Origin: Burkholderiales bacterium
GTDB taxonomy: Bacteria > Pseudomonadota > Gammaproteobacteria > Burkholderiales > Burkholderiaceae_F
Assembly: GCA_021298875.1 (NCBI GenBank)
Contig: JAJTHJ010000187.1
Span: forward strand, 1-14,335
Direction of reading: 5' to 3'
Length of the DNA stretch: 14,335 nucleotides
This document shows positions 1 through 5,755 of the stretch, one piece after another (the stretch's first letter is position 1; every line of letters starts with the position of its first letter). The notes beneath the pieces were generated by a model. The model made no database searches, was not told where the DNA came from, and saw only the letters and a program-made list of their open reading frames with translations. The translations under genes and the position numbers were made by a program.

Positions 1-277
1 CCCACGGGACGAAAGCTTTCTTCTGATCGGCGATATCCTGAAGCGTTCGGTACGTGTCCCGCAGCAAGCTGGCTGAGGAGCGCGCAGCCCGCAGCGTACC
101 GGTCGTCGTGGGCCCTCGCGTTGTCGTCATGGACGGGGGACTGTTGAGTTGACGTGTCACTTTACCCCACTTGCAGTCGATGGCGTGCGGTTCCCTAAAC
201 GGGCTACCCGCCCGCTCAGTGGACTCCTCGTCCGCTTCTTCCGACAGCTCGCGGCCTTTGGGCGTCGATTGCATACG
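1..277. other. Unassigned segment at window edge, possible island remnant
   Basis: No gene is recognised here. On the minus strand one reading frame, continuous with the hsdR-like frame to its right, stays open from about position 337 to the window edge. It has a reasonable codon pattern, and the last stretch reads RDTYRTLQDIADQKKAFVPW, but I cannot match it to a family. ATG codons in this frame (for example 130-128) lack a convincing ribosome binding site. Base composition is visibly less GC-rich than in the flanking core genes, with A/T-containing stretches around 1-60 and 150-200. The segment lies downstream of a tRNA gene, a common position for integrated elements, so a decayed island or insertion-sequence end is possible. 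It could also be a partial gene that continues outside the window. Confidence 0.3.
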
Positions 278-490
278 GGTGGTGCCGAGCGGTTTGGCCT
301 TGATCGCAGCAGCAGCGCGATCATCCACATGAAGCAGTTAATCGGTGCGCCCGTGGTCTGGACCGAGCGCAACTTCGCGCAGCGTCACGCCGCGCTCGGT
401 ATGGAAGTTGGCCTGCCTCACGTCCCGCACTGACCGCCGCGCTGCCGCGAGCAAGCGGTCGATTTCGCGGCGCGCGTTGTTCGGGAGAGA
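278..490 (-). pseudogene. Decayed N-terminal fragment of type I restriction enzyme R subunit (HsdR-like)
   Basis: Reading the minus strand from about 490, the translation contains NNARREIDRLLAAARRSV, then VRQANFHTERGVTLREVALG, then PDHGRTD followed by TAA (338-340). In the same frame it continues with LLHVDDRAAAAIKAKPLGTT. This matches, from memory, the pattern at the start of DEAD/DEAH type I restriction R subunits: a REIDRLL helix, a GVxxRE strand, then HGxADYLLxVDxxAxGVIEAKxxGTT, which carries the D...ExK nuclease residues. Two changes look like decay: the expected Tyr after Asp is a stop codon, and the nuclease Glu of the ExK motif is Lys. No start codon with a binding site is visible, and similarity ends abruptly near 278. 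The motor and specificity-interaction parts are absent from the window. I infer a dead relic left beside the tRNA. The identification rests on motif pattern only. Confidence 0.55.
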
Positions 491-611
491 GACGGCAGTG
501 CTTGCAACTTTGATTGCGCCGCCGTTTACGGGCGGTGCAGCCGCAACCTTGTACGGCGAGCATCGCAGCGGCAAGATCGCGCCGCGCAGTAGGCTTATTC
601 GGGATGTTGGC

Positions 612-687
612 TGGCGCGCCCGGCGGGACTCGAACCCACGACCCCTGGCTTCGGAGGCCAGTACTCTATCCACTGAGCTACGGGCGC
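612..687 (-). tRNA. tRNA-Arg (anticodon CCG)
   Basis: The reverse complement starts GCGCCCGTAGCTCAGTGGAT and folds as a complete 76-nt cloverleaf. The acceptor stem is GCGCCCG (687-681) with CGGGCGC (622-616). The anticodon stem is CTGGC/GCCAG around the loop CTCCGAA, which gives anticodon CCG and reads CGG arginine codons. The T arm is GTGGG-TTCGAGT-CCCGC. The discriminator base is G (615), and a genomically encoded CCA occupies 614-612. The gene is divergent from the cytochrome c5 gene, and an hsdR-like relic lies about 120 bp beyond its 3' end. The 3' halves of tRNA genes are frequent integrase attachment sites, but no duplicate of the tRNA end is visible in this window. Confidence 0.97.
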
Positions 688-704
688 CAGCGGCAGGGAA
701 CGCG

Positions 705-735
705 AGGATACCCGCAGGCAGGCATCGCCGTCCAA
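705..735 (-). promoter_or_regulatory. Candidate tRNA-Arg promoter
   Basis: On the minus strand TTGGAC (735-730) is followed by TATCCT (710-705) with a 19-bp spacer. This would start transcription roughly 10 nt before the tRNA 5' end at 687. The hexamers are partial matches to the sigma-70 consensus and the spacer is long, so this is a position-supported guess. It overlaps the divergent cytochrome promoter region. Confidence 0.35.
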
Positions 736-751
736 CCGGCGCACCTATAAT
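723..751 (+). promoter_or_regulatory. Candidate promoter for the cytochrome c5 gene
   Basis: A perfect TATAAT (-10) lies at 746-751, about 42 bp before the ATG at 793, in otherwise very GC-rich DNA. The -35 area around 723-728 (CATCGC) is a poor match, so the element may depend on the strong -10 or on an activator. It lies between the divergent tRNA-Arg and cytochrome genes. Confidence 0.5.
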
Positions 752-792
752 CCGCCGCCTTTTTGCCTTCACCCACCGCCGCGGAGCCCCCG

Positions 793-1317
793 ATGTCCGA
801 GCAGCACGATTCGCCGATCAAGACGCCCCAGCAACTCGTTTGGATCGTGGTGTTGTCTTTCGTGGTGCCGATTTTCGTGATCGTGCTGCTGGTCAAGTAC
901 GTGGTCGGTGCGAAGGTGACCGGCGCCGGTTCCGACGCGATGACGCCCGAGGCGATTGCCGAGCGGCTGCGCCCGGTGGGCACGGTCTCGCTGGCCGGCG
1001 CCAGCGGCCCGCGCGCACTGCAAAGCGGCGAGGCGGTCTACACGCTGGCCTGCACGGCCTGCCACGGCGCGGGCATTGCCGGTGCGCCCAAGACGGGCGA
1101 TGCGGCCGCGTGGGCGCCGCGCATCAAGCAGGGCTACGACACGCTGGTCAAGCACGCGGTGGAGGGCTTCAAGGGCAGCGCGGGCGTGATGCCGGCCAAG
1201 GGCGGCAACGCGGATCTCGATCCGGTGGAAGTCGCCCGCGCGGTGGTCTACATGGTCAACAAGTCGGGCGGCAGTCTGAAGGAGCCGGAGGCTCCGGCGC
1301 CGGCGCCGGCGAAGTAG
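793..1317 (+). CDS. Membrane-anchored cytochrome c5-like monohaem protein
   Basis: A 174-residue class I c-type cytochrome that should carry electrons in the periplasm, tethered to the inner membrane. Residues 15-38 form one hydrophobic segment (LVWIVVLSFVVPIFVIVLLV onward) that acts as an uncleaved anchor. A linker rich in Ala and Gly follows. The haem domain has CTACH at 87-91 (two thioether Cys and the proximal His), and GVMPAKGG near 131-138 supplies the distal Met133, the arrangement typical of the cytochrome c5/CycB type. The C terminus is a Pro/Ala tail. The ATG at 793 is chosen because GGAG (783-786) sits 6 nt upstream and the anchor begins at the right distance. A TTG further upstream (763) would add ten residues without support. 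The gene is divergent from tRNA-Arg and convergent with priA. The likely partner is a terminal oxidase or another periplasmic redox chain, but no such genes are present here. Confidence 0.9.
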   Translation: MSEQHDSPIKTPQQLVWIVVLSFVVPIFVIVLLVKYVVGAKVTGAGSDAMTPEAIAERLRPVGTVSLAGASGPRALQSGEAVYTLACTACHGAGIAGAPKTGDAAAWAPRIKQGYDTLVKHAVEGFKGSAGVMPAKGGNADLDPVEVARAVVYMVNKSGGSLKEPEAPAPAPAK

Positions 1318-1394
1318 TAGCGGGAAGGTCGCGGCGGCGCATTGCGCTGGCGCTGGCTGGAACTCGCTGCCATAGCGGACTTCGGGCCGGCGGT

Positions 1395-1485
1395 CTTCCC
1401 TCACCCCAACCCCTCTCCCGGGGGGAGAGGGGCTTCAAACCCGCGCCCTCCGGGGGAGGGGGCGCGAAGCGCCGCGTGAGGGAAG
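1395..1485. repeat. Multi-hairpin palindromic intergenic repeat
   Basis: Between the convergent cytochrome c5 and priA genes (gap 1318-1553) lies a nested palindrome. An outer inverted repeat, CTTCCCTCAC (1395-1404) with GTGAGGGAAG (1476-1485), encloses further hairpins. The first is CCCCTCTCCC (1410-1419) with GGGAGAGGGG (1423-1432) over a 3-nt loop. A second, imperfect one is CGCGCCCTCC with GGAGGGGGCGCG (1442-1466). It can alternate with GGCGC-GAA-GCGCC (1461-1473). The CCCTCACCCCAACCCCTCTC start is, from memory, a very common dispersed intergenic element in proteobacteria. It could serve as a two-way transcription barrier here, but there is no T-tract. The rest of the gap shows nothing else I can name. 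Confidence 0.8.
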
Positions 1486-1553
1486 GCTCCGTCCGGCACG
1501 GGTGTATCCGCAACAAGTCGCCAACATCGAGCGCATTGCCGGCGCCGCAACGC

Positions 1554-3584
1554 TCAAATCTCCAACGGATCGACGTCGATCTGCCAGCGCGGCCGCGGGC
1601 GGCGGGTCTGCGCCAGGGCGCGCACTTCCGGCAGCCAGCGCGCGAGCGACTGCTGTAGCGCGCTGCGCGAGGCGGCCTCGACCAGCAACTGCGCGCGGTA
1701 CACGCCGGCCAGTTGCGCCAGCGGCATCGGTACCGGGTCGTAACGGCGCATGCGCGCCTCGGGCGCCAACGCGCGCGCGGCGGCGAGAAACTCCAGCGCC
1801 TGCACCATGCCCTTGTCCTCGACGGTGAGCAGCGCCTGCGCCATATAGGGCGGCAGCCGCGCGGCGCGGCGCTCCTGCAACTGCGCTTGTGCAAAGCCTT
1901 CGTAGTCGTAGCGGGCCAGCGCGGCAAAGAGCGGGTGCGCGGGATAGCGCGTCTGCACCAGCACGCGGCTCGCCAGCCCGCTGCGGCCGGCACGTCCGGC
2001 CACCTGCACCAGCGTGGCAAAGAGATGCTCCGGCGCGCGAAAGTCGTGCGCCACCAGCCGCGCATCCGCCCCCAGCACGACCACCAGCGACACGCGGCGA
2101 AAGTCGTGCCCCTTGGTGATCATTTGCGTGCCGACGAGGATGTCCACGTCGCCGGCGTGCACGGCATCGAAGGCCTGCTCCATCTCGCCCTTGCGGCGCA
2201 CGCTGTCGCGGTCGATGCGGGCGATGCGCGCGCCGGGCGCGGCGTCGGCCAGCGCTTCTTCGATCCGCTGCGTGCCCTGGCCCACGGCCTGCAAGTCCTG
2301 GTTGCCGCAGGTGGGGCAGGCGCGCGGAATGCGCTGCTGCCAGCCGCAGTGATGGCAGCGCAGCGTGCCGTCGGTCTTGTGAAACGCCGCCAACACCGCG
2401 CAGCGCCCGCAGGTGGAGACCCAGCCGCAGGCATCGCAGGCCACCACCGGCGCGTAGCCGCGGCGATTGAGAAAGACGAGTGCCTGCTCGCCGCGCGCGA
2501 CGGTTTCGGCCAGCGCGGCGCGCACTTCGGTGGCCAGCCCCTGCGGCGGGCGCGTGCCTTTGATGTTCACGCAGGCTACTTCCGGCCAGGCGGGTTGCTC
2601 GCCGGCCGCGGCGCGCTGCGGCAGGCGCAGCACGCGGTACTTGCCGGCCTGCGCGTTGGCCCAGCTCTCCAGCGACGGCGTGGCCGAGCCCAGCACCACC
2701 GGCACGCCCGCCATCTGCGCGCGCTTGATGGCCAAGTCGCGCGCCGAATAACGCGGCCCTTCGCCGGACTTGAAGGAGTGGTCGTGTTCTTCGTCGACGG
2801 CGATGATCGCCAGGTGCGGCAGCGAGGCAAACACCGCCAGCCGCGTGCCGACCACGATGCGCGCGCGCCCTTCGTGCGCGGCGAGCCAGCCTGCGGTGCG
2901 CTCGCCCGCGGCGAGCCCGCTGTGCAGGCTCACCACCCGCTCGTGCGGGAAGCGCGCCTGCACGCGCGCCAGCAACTGCGGCGTGAGGCCGATCTCCGGC
3001 ACCAGCAGCAACGCCTGCGCCTGCGCGTCAGCAGTGAGGCGCTGCGCCATCGCCTCCAGATACACCTCGGTCTTGCCGGAGCCGGTCACGCCAAACAGCA
3101 GATGACAGGCAAAGTCGCGCGCCGCGGTGATCGACTGCTCCGCGGCGGCTTGCTCTGCGTTGAGTGCGAGCGGATCGCGCGCCGGCAGCGCGCGCGCTGC
3201 CGGCGCCTTGCGCAGCCGCGCGAGCGCGGCGGCAAAGCGCGGGCCGGGCGGCTTGCGCAGCATGGGAGGCAACGCCGGCACCGCCAGCTCACCCCAGGCG
3301 TGCTGGTAGTAGTCGGCGGCAAAGCGGGTGAGTTCGAGCCAGTGCGCAGAAAGCGGCGCGATCTCGCCCAGGCTTGCGACGAGCGGTCGCAGTTTGCCCT
3401 GCGGCACGGCGCTGTCGGCTGCGTCGCCGACGACGATGCCCACCACGCGGCGCGTGCCGAGTGGCACCACGCACAGGCTGCCGATGGGCGCGGCGGCGTC
3501 ACCGGCGCCCGATGTTTCGGGTGCCAGATAGTCGAGCGGTTGCGTAATCGGCGCATCGACGATGACCTGCACGATGGCGCGCAT
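1554..3584 (-). CDS. priA: Primosomal protein N', replication restart helicase PriA
   Basis: A 676-residue superfamily 2 DNA helicase that recognises abandoned replication forks and starts primosome reassembly for DnaB reloading. The N-terminal 3'-OH DNA-end-binding domain opens with MRAIVQVIVDAPITQPLDYL. The helicase core has Walker A GVTGSGKT (165-172), the DEEH box (264-267), GSATPS (299-304), TKGHDF (490-495) and the arginine-finger motif QVAGRAGR (527-534). The zinc-binding insert has all eight Cys in four pairs (383/386, 392/395, 410/413, 423/426). The length is somewhat below the 732 residues of the E. coli protein. The ATG at 3584 aligns with the family start, and the upstream Shine-Dalgarno match (GCGGGA) is only fair. 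The gene lies downstream of hemE on the same strand, across a 318-bp spacer, so it probably has its own promoter there. Confidence 0.97.
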   Translation of the reverse strand: MRAIVQVIVDAPITQPLDYLAPETSGAGDAAAPIGSLCVVPLGTRRVVGIVVGDAADSAVPQGKLRPLVASLGEIAPLSAHWLELTRFAADYYQHAWGELAVPALPPMLRKPPGPRFAAALARLRKAPAARALPARDPLALNAEQAAAEQSITAARDFACHLLFGVTGSGKTEVYLEAMAQRLTADAQAQALLLVPEIGLTPQLLARVQARFPHERVVSLHSGLAAGERTAGWLAAHEGRARIVVGTRLAVFASLPHLAIIAVDEEHDHSFKSGEGPRYSARDLAIKRAQMAGVPVVLGSATPSLESWANAQAGKYRVLRLPQRAAAGEQPAWPEVACVNIKGTRPPQGLATEVRAALAETVARGEQALVFLNRRGYAPVVACDACGWVSTCGRCAVLAAFHKTDGTLRCHHCGWQQRIPRACPTCGNQDLQAVGQGTQRIEEALADAAPGARIARIDRDSVRRKGEMEQAFDAVHAGDVDILVGTQMITKGHDFRRVSLVVVLGADARLVAHDFRAPEHLFATLVQVAGRAGRSGLASRVLVQTRYPAHPLFAALARYDYEGFAQAQLQERRAARLPPYMAQALLTVEDKGMVQALEFLAAARALAPEARMRRYDPVPMPLAQLAGVYRAQLLVEAASRSALQQSLARWLPEVRALAQTRRPRPRWQIDVDPLEI

Positions 3585-3671
3585 TTTTCATCCCGCAAGC
3601 GGTTTGACGATCACTCGAAATTGCGCGGATAAGGCCCTGATTTTTCTGACAGCGTGGCGGCCCGAATCGCC

Positions 3672-3868
3672 TGTGGATAACTTTGTGGACAAAGCCGTCC
3701 GGTTGGCCGCAGATCGTTGCGGGGCGCGGGTCTCGGCAGAGTCGATGACCAAAGTGCTACAGGTCGAGTCTATGTAAATCAGTGGCTTAGAGAGATTTTT
3801 CGCCACTGGCGGGCGATTTCTGCCCGCAAACCCGCGCCGTTGCTTGATGGACGCGGTTTTGTGAATAA
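3672..3868 (-). promoter_or_regulatory. Three DnaA-box-like 9-mers upstream of priA
   Basis: In the 318-bp hemE-priA spacer (3585-3902), read on the minus strand, there are TTATTCACA (3868-3860), TTGTCCACA (3692-3684) and TTATCCACA (3680-3672). The first and third match the DnaA consensus TTWTNCACA exactly and the middle one has one mismatch. All three point the same way, and the last two are only 3 bp apart. The spacer is relatively AT-rich. It also holds a 6-bp hairpin, GCGGGC (3809-3814) with GCCCGC (3822-3827), without a T-tract. The hemE stop is at its far end. DnaA control of priA is an inference. I see no clear sigma-70 promoter and no credible gene in the spacer. Confidence 0.45.
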
Positions 3869-3902
3869 GTCAAGCCTTGTACAGCGTCCGATTTGCGCCG
3901 GA

Positions 3903-4994
3903 TCATCCGCGCAACGTGCGGCTATGGCGGTGCACTTCGTCGACCAAAATGGCCGCCGACTCGGGCGGCGTGTGCTGCGAAATTCCGTGCCCTAGGTTGA
4001 ACACGTGCCCGCCCCAGCGGCCGTCCGCGCGGCGCGGGTTGCCAAAGCTGTCCAGCACGCGCGCGGCCTCGGCGCGGAGCAGGCGCTCACCTGCAAAGAG
4101 CGCCATCGGGTCGAGGTTGCCTTGCAGCGCGCAGCGGTCGTCGATGCGCCGGCGCGCCTGGCCCAGATTGACGGTCCAGTCCACGCCGATGGCGTCGGCG
4201 CCGATGGCGGCGATCTCCTCCAGCCACAGCCCGCCGCCTTTGGTGAAGACGATCACCGGCACGCGCTCGCCGTCGTGCTCGCGCTTCAGGTCGGCGACCA
4301 CGGCGCGCATGTAGGCGAGCGAGAACTCTTGGTATGCGCCGTCGGCCAGCGCGCCGCCCCAGGAGTCGAACACCATCACCGCCTGCGCGCCGGCGCGGAT
4401 TTGCGCGTTCAGATAGTCGGCCACCGCGCGGGCGTTGACGGCCAGGATCCGGTGCAGCAGTTCGGGCCGGCCGTAGAGCATCGACTTGATCAGCCGGAAG
4501 TCGTCGGAGCCGCTGCCTTCGATCATGTAGCAGGCGAGCGTGAAGGGGCTGCCGGAAAAGCCGATCAGCGGAATCCGGTTGGCGAGCGCGCGGCGAATCT
4601 CGCGCACCGCATCCATCACGTAGCCCAGCGACAGTTCCGGGTCGGGCGCAGCGAGCTTGGCGACGTCGGCCTCGGTGCGAATCGGGCGCTCGAACTTCGG
4701 CCCTTCGCCTTCGGCGAAGTACAGCCCCAGGCCCATCGCGTCGGGCACGGTCAGGATGTCGGAGAACAAAATGGCCGCATCGAGCGGGTAGCGGTCGATC
4801 GGCTGCAGCGTGACCTCGGTCGCGTAGGCGGGAGACTTGGCCAGCCCCAGGAAACTCCCGGCGCGCTTGCGTGTGGCGTTGTACTCGGGCAGGTAGCGGC
4901 CCGCTTGACGCATCAACCAGACGGGGATGTACTCGGTCGGCTCGCGCAACAATGCACGCAGCAGGGTGTCGTTGGCAGGGCGCACGGTCGGCAA
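3903..4994 (-). CDS. hemE: Uroporphyrinogen decarboxylase HemE
   Basis: A cytoplasmic haem-biosynthesis enzyme that decarboxylates the four acetate side chains of uroporphyrinogen III to give coproporphyrinogen III, without a cofactor. At 363 residues it has the usual family length. The signature PVWLMRQAGRYLPEY sits near residues 24-38 and contains the substrate-binding Arg residues. AILFSDILTVPDAMGLGL follows, with the catalytic Asp, and GFSGSPFTLACYMIEG comes later. The start is uncertain: the frame begins with TTG at 4994 and no in-frame ATG precedes the conserved core. A GTG at 4985 is the alternative, and neither has a good ribosome binding site. The TTG matches the N-terminal length of homologues (NDTLLRALL). 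The gene diverges from the DUF167 gene with 5 bp between start codons, so its promoter must lie inside that gene. priA follows on the same strand. Confidence 0.95.
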   Translation of the reverse strand: MPTVRPANDTLLRALLREPTEYIPVWLMRQAGRYLPEYNATRKRAGSFLGLAKSPAYATEVTLQPIDRYPLDAAILFSDILTVPDAMGLGLYFAEGEGPKFERPIRTEADVAKLAAPDPELSLGYVMDAVREIRRALANRIPLIGFSGSPFTLACYMIEGSGSDDFRLIKSMLYGRPELLHRILAVNARAVADYLNAQIRAGAQAVMVFDSWGGALADGAYQEFSLAYMRAVVADLKREHDGERVPVIVFTKGGGLWLEEIAAIGADAIGVDWTVNLGQARRRIDDRCALQGNLDPMALFAGERLLRAEAARVLDSFGNPRRADGRWGGHVFNLGHGISQHTPPESAAILVDEVHRHSRTLRG

Positions 4995-4999
4995 CAGCG

Positions 5000-5338
5000 A
5001 TGAAGAACGAGGGCCGCGATTCTCGCACGCAGGCGGCGCCGGCTTGGCTTACCCCCGCCGACGGTGGCTACCTCATCGCAGTGCACGTGCAGCCCGGTGC
5101 CCGCCGCAGCGCGGTGGTGGGAGAGCACGGCGGACGGCTCAAGCTGGCGGTGCCGGCGCCACCGCTGGAAGGCCGCGCCAACGCCGCGGTAATCGAGTTG
5201 CTGGCGCAGCGACTGGGGCTGGCGCGCCGCGCGGTGGCGCTTGTTGCCGGCGAGAGCAGCCGCGACAAGCGGGTGCGGGTTCAGACGGAGCTACCGGCCG
5301 GCGAAGTCGCGGCGCGGCTAAAGACCCCGCCTAAATGA
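5000..5338 (+). CDS. YggU family protein (DUF167)
   Basis: A 112-residue protein of the small alpha/beta UPF0235/DUF167 family, whose molecular role is not established. Typical features are visible: a YLIAVHVQPGARRSAVVG strand region (about residues 24-41), then LKLAVPAPPLEGRANAAVIE (about 47-66) with the conserved PPxxGxAN, then a C-terminal ESSRDKRVRV. The N terminus is about 15 residues longer than in E. coli YggU, but no later start codon exists before the conserved part, so ATG 5000 is used. No Shine-Dalgarno sequence is apparent. Elsewhere the family often sits with yggT/proC. Here it stands alone, divergent from hemE and ended by a strong hairpin that begins inside its stop codon. Confidence 0.88.
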   Translation: MKNEGRDSRTQAAPAWLTPADGGYLIAVHVQPGARRSAVVGEHGGRLKLAVPAPPLEGRANAAVIELLAQRLGLARRAVALVAGESSRDKRVRVQTELPAGEVAARLKTPPK

Positions 5339-5366
5339 AAAGAGCAGGCACCAGGCCTGCTCTTTT
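5338..5366. terminator. Bidirectional intrinsic terminator
   Basis: A perfect 12-bp inverted repeat, AAAAGAGCAGGC (5338-5349) with GCCTGCTCTTTT (5355-5366), encloses the 5-nt loop ACCAG. It has a T-run on the plus strand (5363-5366) and A4 at the other end, which gives T4 on the minus strand. It lies between the convergent DUF167 gene and the small secreted-peptide gene and should terminate both. Its first base is the last base of the DUF167 stop codon. Confidence 0.9.
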
Positions 5367-5386
5367 GTCTTGCAAGAAACCGGCAA

Positions 5387-5536
5387 TTACTTCTTGGCCG
5401 GCTCGCAACCCTTCATCTTCGGGTCCTTCTTGCACTCTTCGGCGGTCGGCTTCTTCTCTTCCTTCTTGGCATCGGCGGCGTAGGCGACACCGGAAGCGAA
5501 AGCGCCGGCGATCAGAACAGCAACGAGCTTCTTCAT
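5387..5536 (-). CDS. Small secreted Lys-rich peptide, unknown function
   Basis: A 49-residue reading frame that I do not recognise as a named family. It begins MKKLVAVLIAGAFASGVAYA, a standard Sec signal peptide with predicted cleavage after AYA (residue 20). The mature part of about 29 residues is dominated by Lys, Glu and Pro (ADAKKEEKKPTAEECKKDPK, then MKGCEPAKK). It contains two Cys (35 and 44), which could form a disulfide in the periplasm. A good ribosome binding site (AGGAA) lies about 8 nt before the ATG, and the frame is closed by TAA just before a strong terminator. Upstream, a terminator after the receptor gene separates it from that operon, so it probably has its own promoter, which I cannot pinpoint in 5537-5663. 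The palindrome GTTCC-A-GGAAC overlaps its binding site. The clean signal peptide, the binding site and the terminator make a real gene likely. Confidence 0.8.
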   Translation of the reverse strand: MKKLVAVLIAGAFASGVAYAADAKKEEKKPTAEECKKDPKMKGCEPAKK

Positions 5537-5663
5537 GATTCAGGTTCCTGGAACGGGTGGTTGAAAGGAAAAACTCCGAGACTTCCGGCGCGGGTAGCTA
5601 TCCTGCCCGTGGGCCTCGAAGCGGCTAACGCTGAGCCGGCGCGTAGGTTGACACAAAGGCGGG

Positions 5664-5689
5664 AAAAACTTGCGCTGCGGCGCCGCAAG
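5664..5689 (-). terminator. Intrinsic terminator after the TonB receptor gene
   Basis: On the minus strand CTTGCG (5689-5684) pairs with CGCAAG (5674-5669), and the pair is followed at once by TTTTT (5668-5664). The loop region is itself the palindrome-rich GCGCCGCAG, so alternative pairings exist. It lies 67-92 nt past the stop codon of the receptor gene, a sensible place to end that operon before the small-peptide gene. Confidence 0.65.
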
Positions 5690-5755
5690 CGCCTGGCTTT
5701 ATGCCCCTGGCGACCGATGATTGCGGCACTCTTGCAACACTTTCGGCGCCGGGCG

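Noticed and set aside
763..792. TTG start for the cytochrome c5 gene
   Set aside because: No binding site and only ten extra residues. ATG 793 has GGAG at 6 nt.
345..1658. 437-codon plus-strand frame running through the tRNA and the cytochrome gene
   Set aside because: It crosses the tRNA antisense and the cytochrome out of frame, and its composition is non-protein-like.
1713..3632. 639-codon open frame on the plus strand opposite priA
   Set aside because: An antisense shadow of a high-GC gene, rich in Arg, His, Ala and Gly with no domain, while priA on the other strand has all helicase motifs.
3588..3806. 72-codon minus-strand frame just before priA
   Set aside because: No ribosome binding site or recognisable domain. 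It overlaps the DnaA-box region and looks like a chance frame in lower-GC DNA.
3585..3902. Chromosomal replication origin
   Set aside because: Only three box-like sites, with no dnaA, dnaN or rpmH nearby and no AT-rich unwinding element. A regulatory role is more economical.
4005..5003. 332-codon plus-strand frame opposite hemE
   Set aside because: Antisense shadow. The minus strand encodes an intact HemE.
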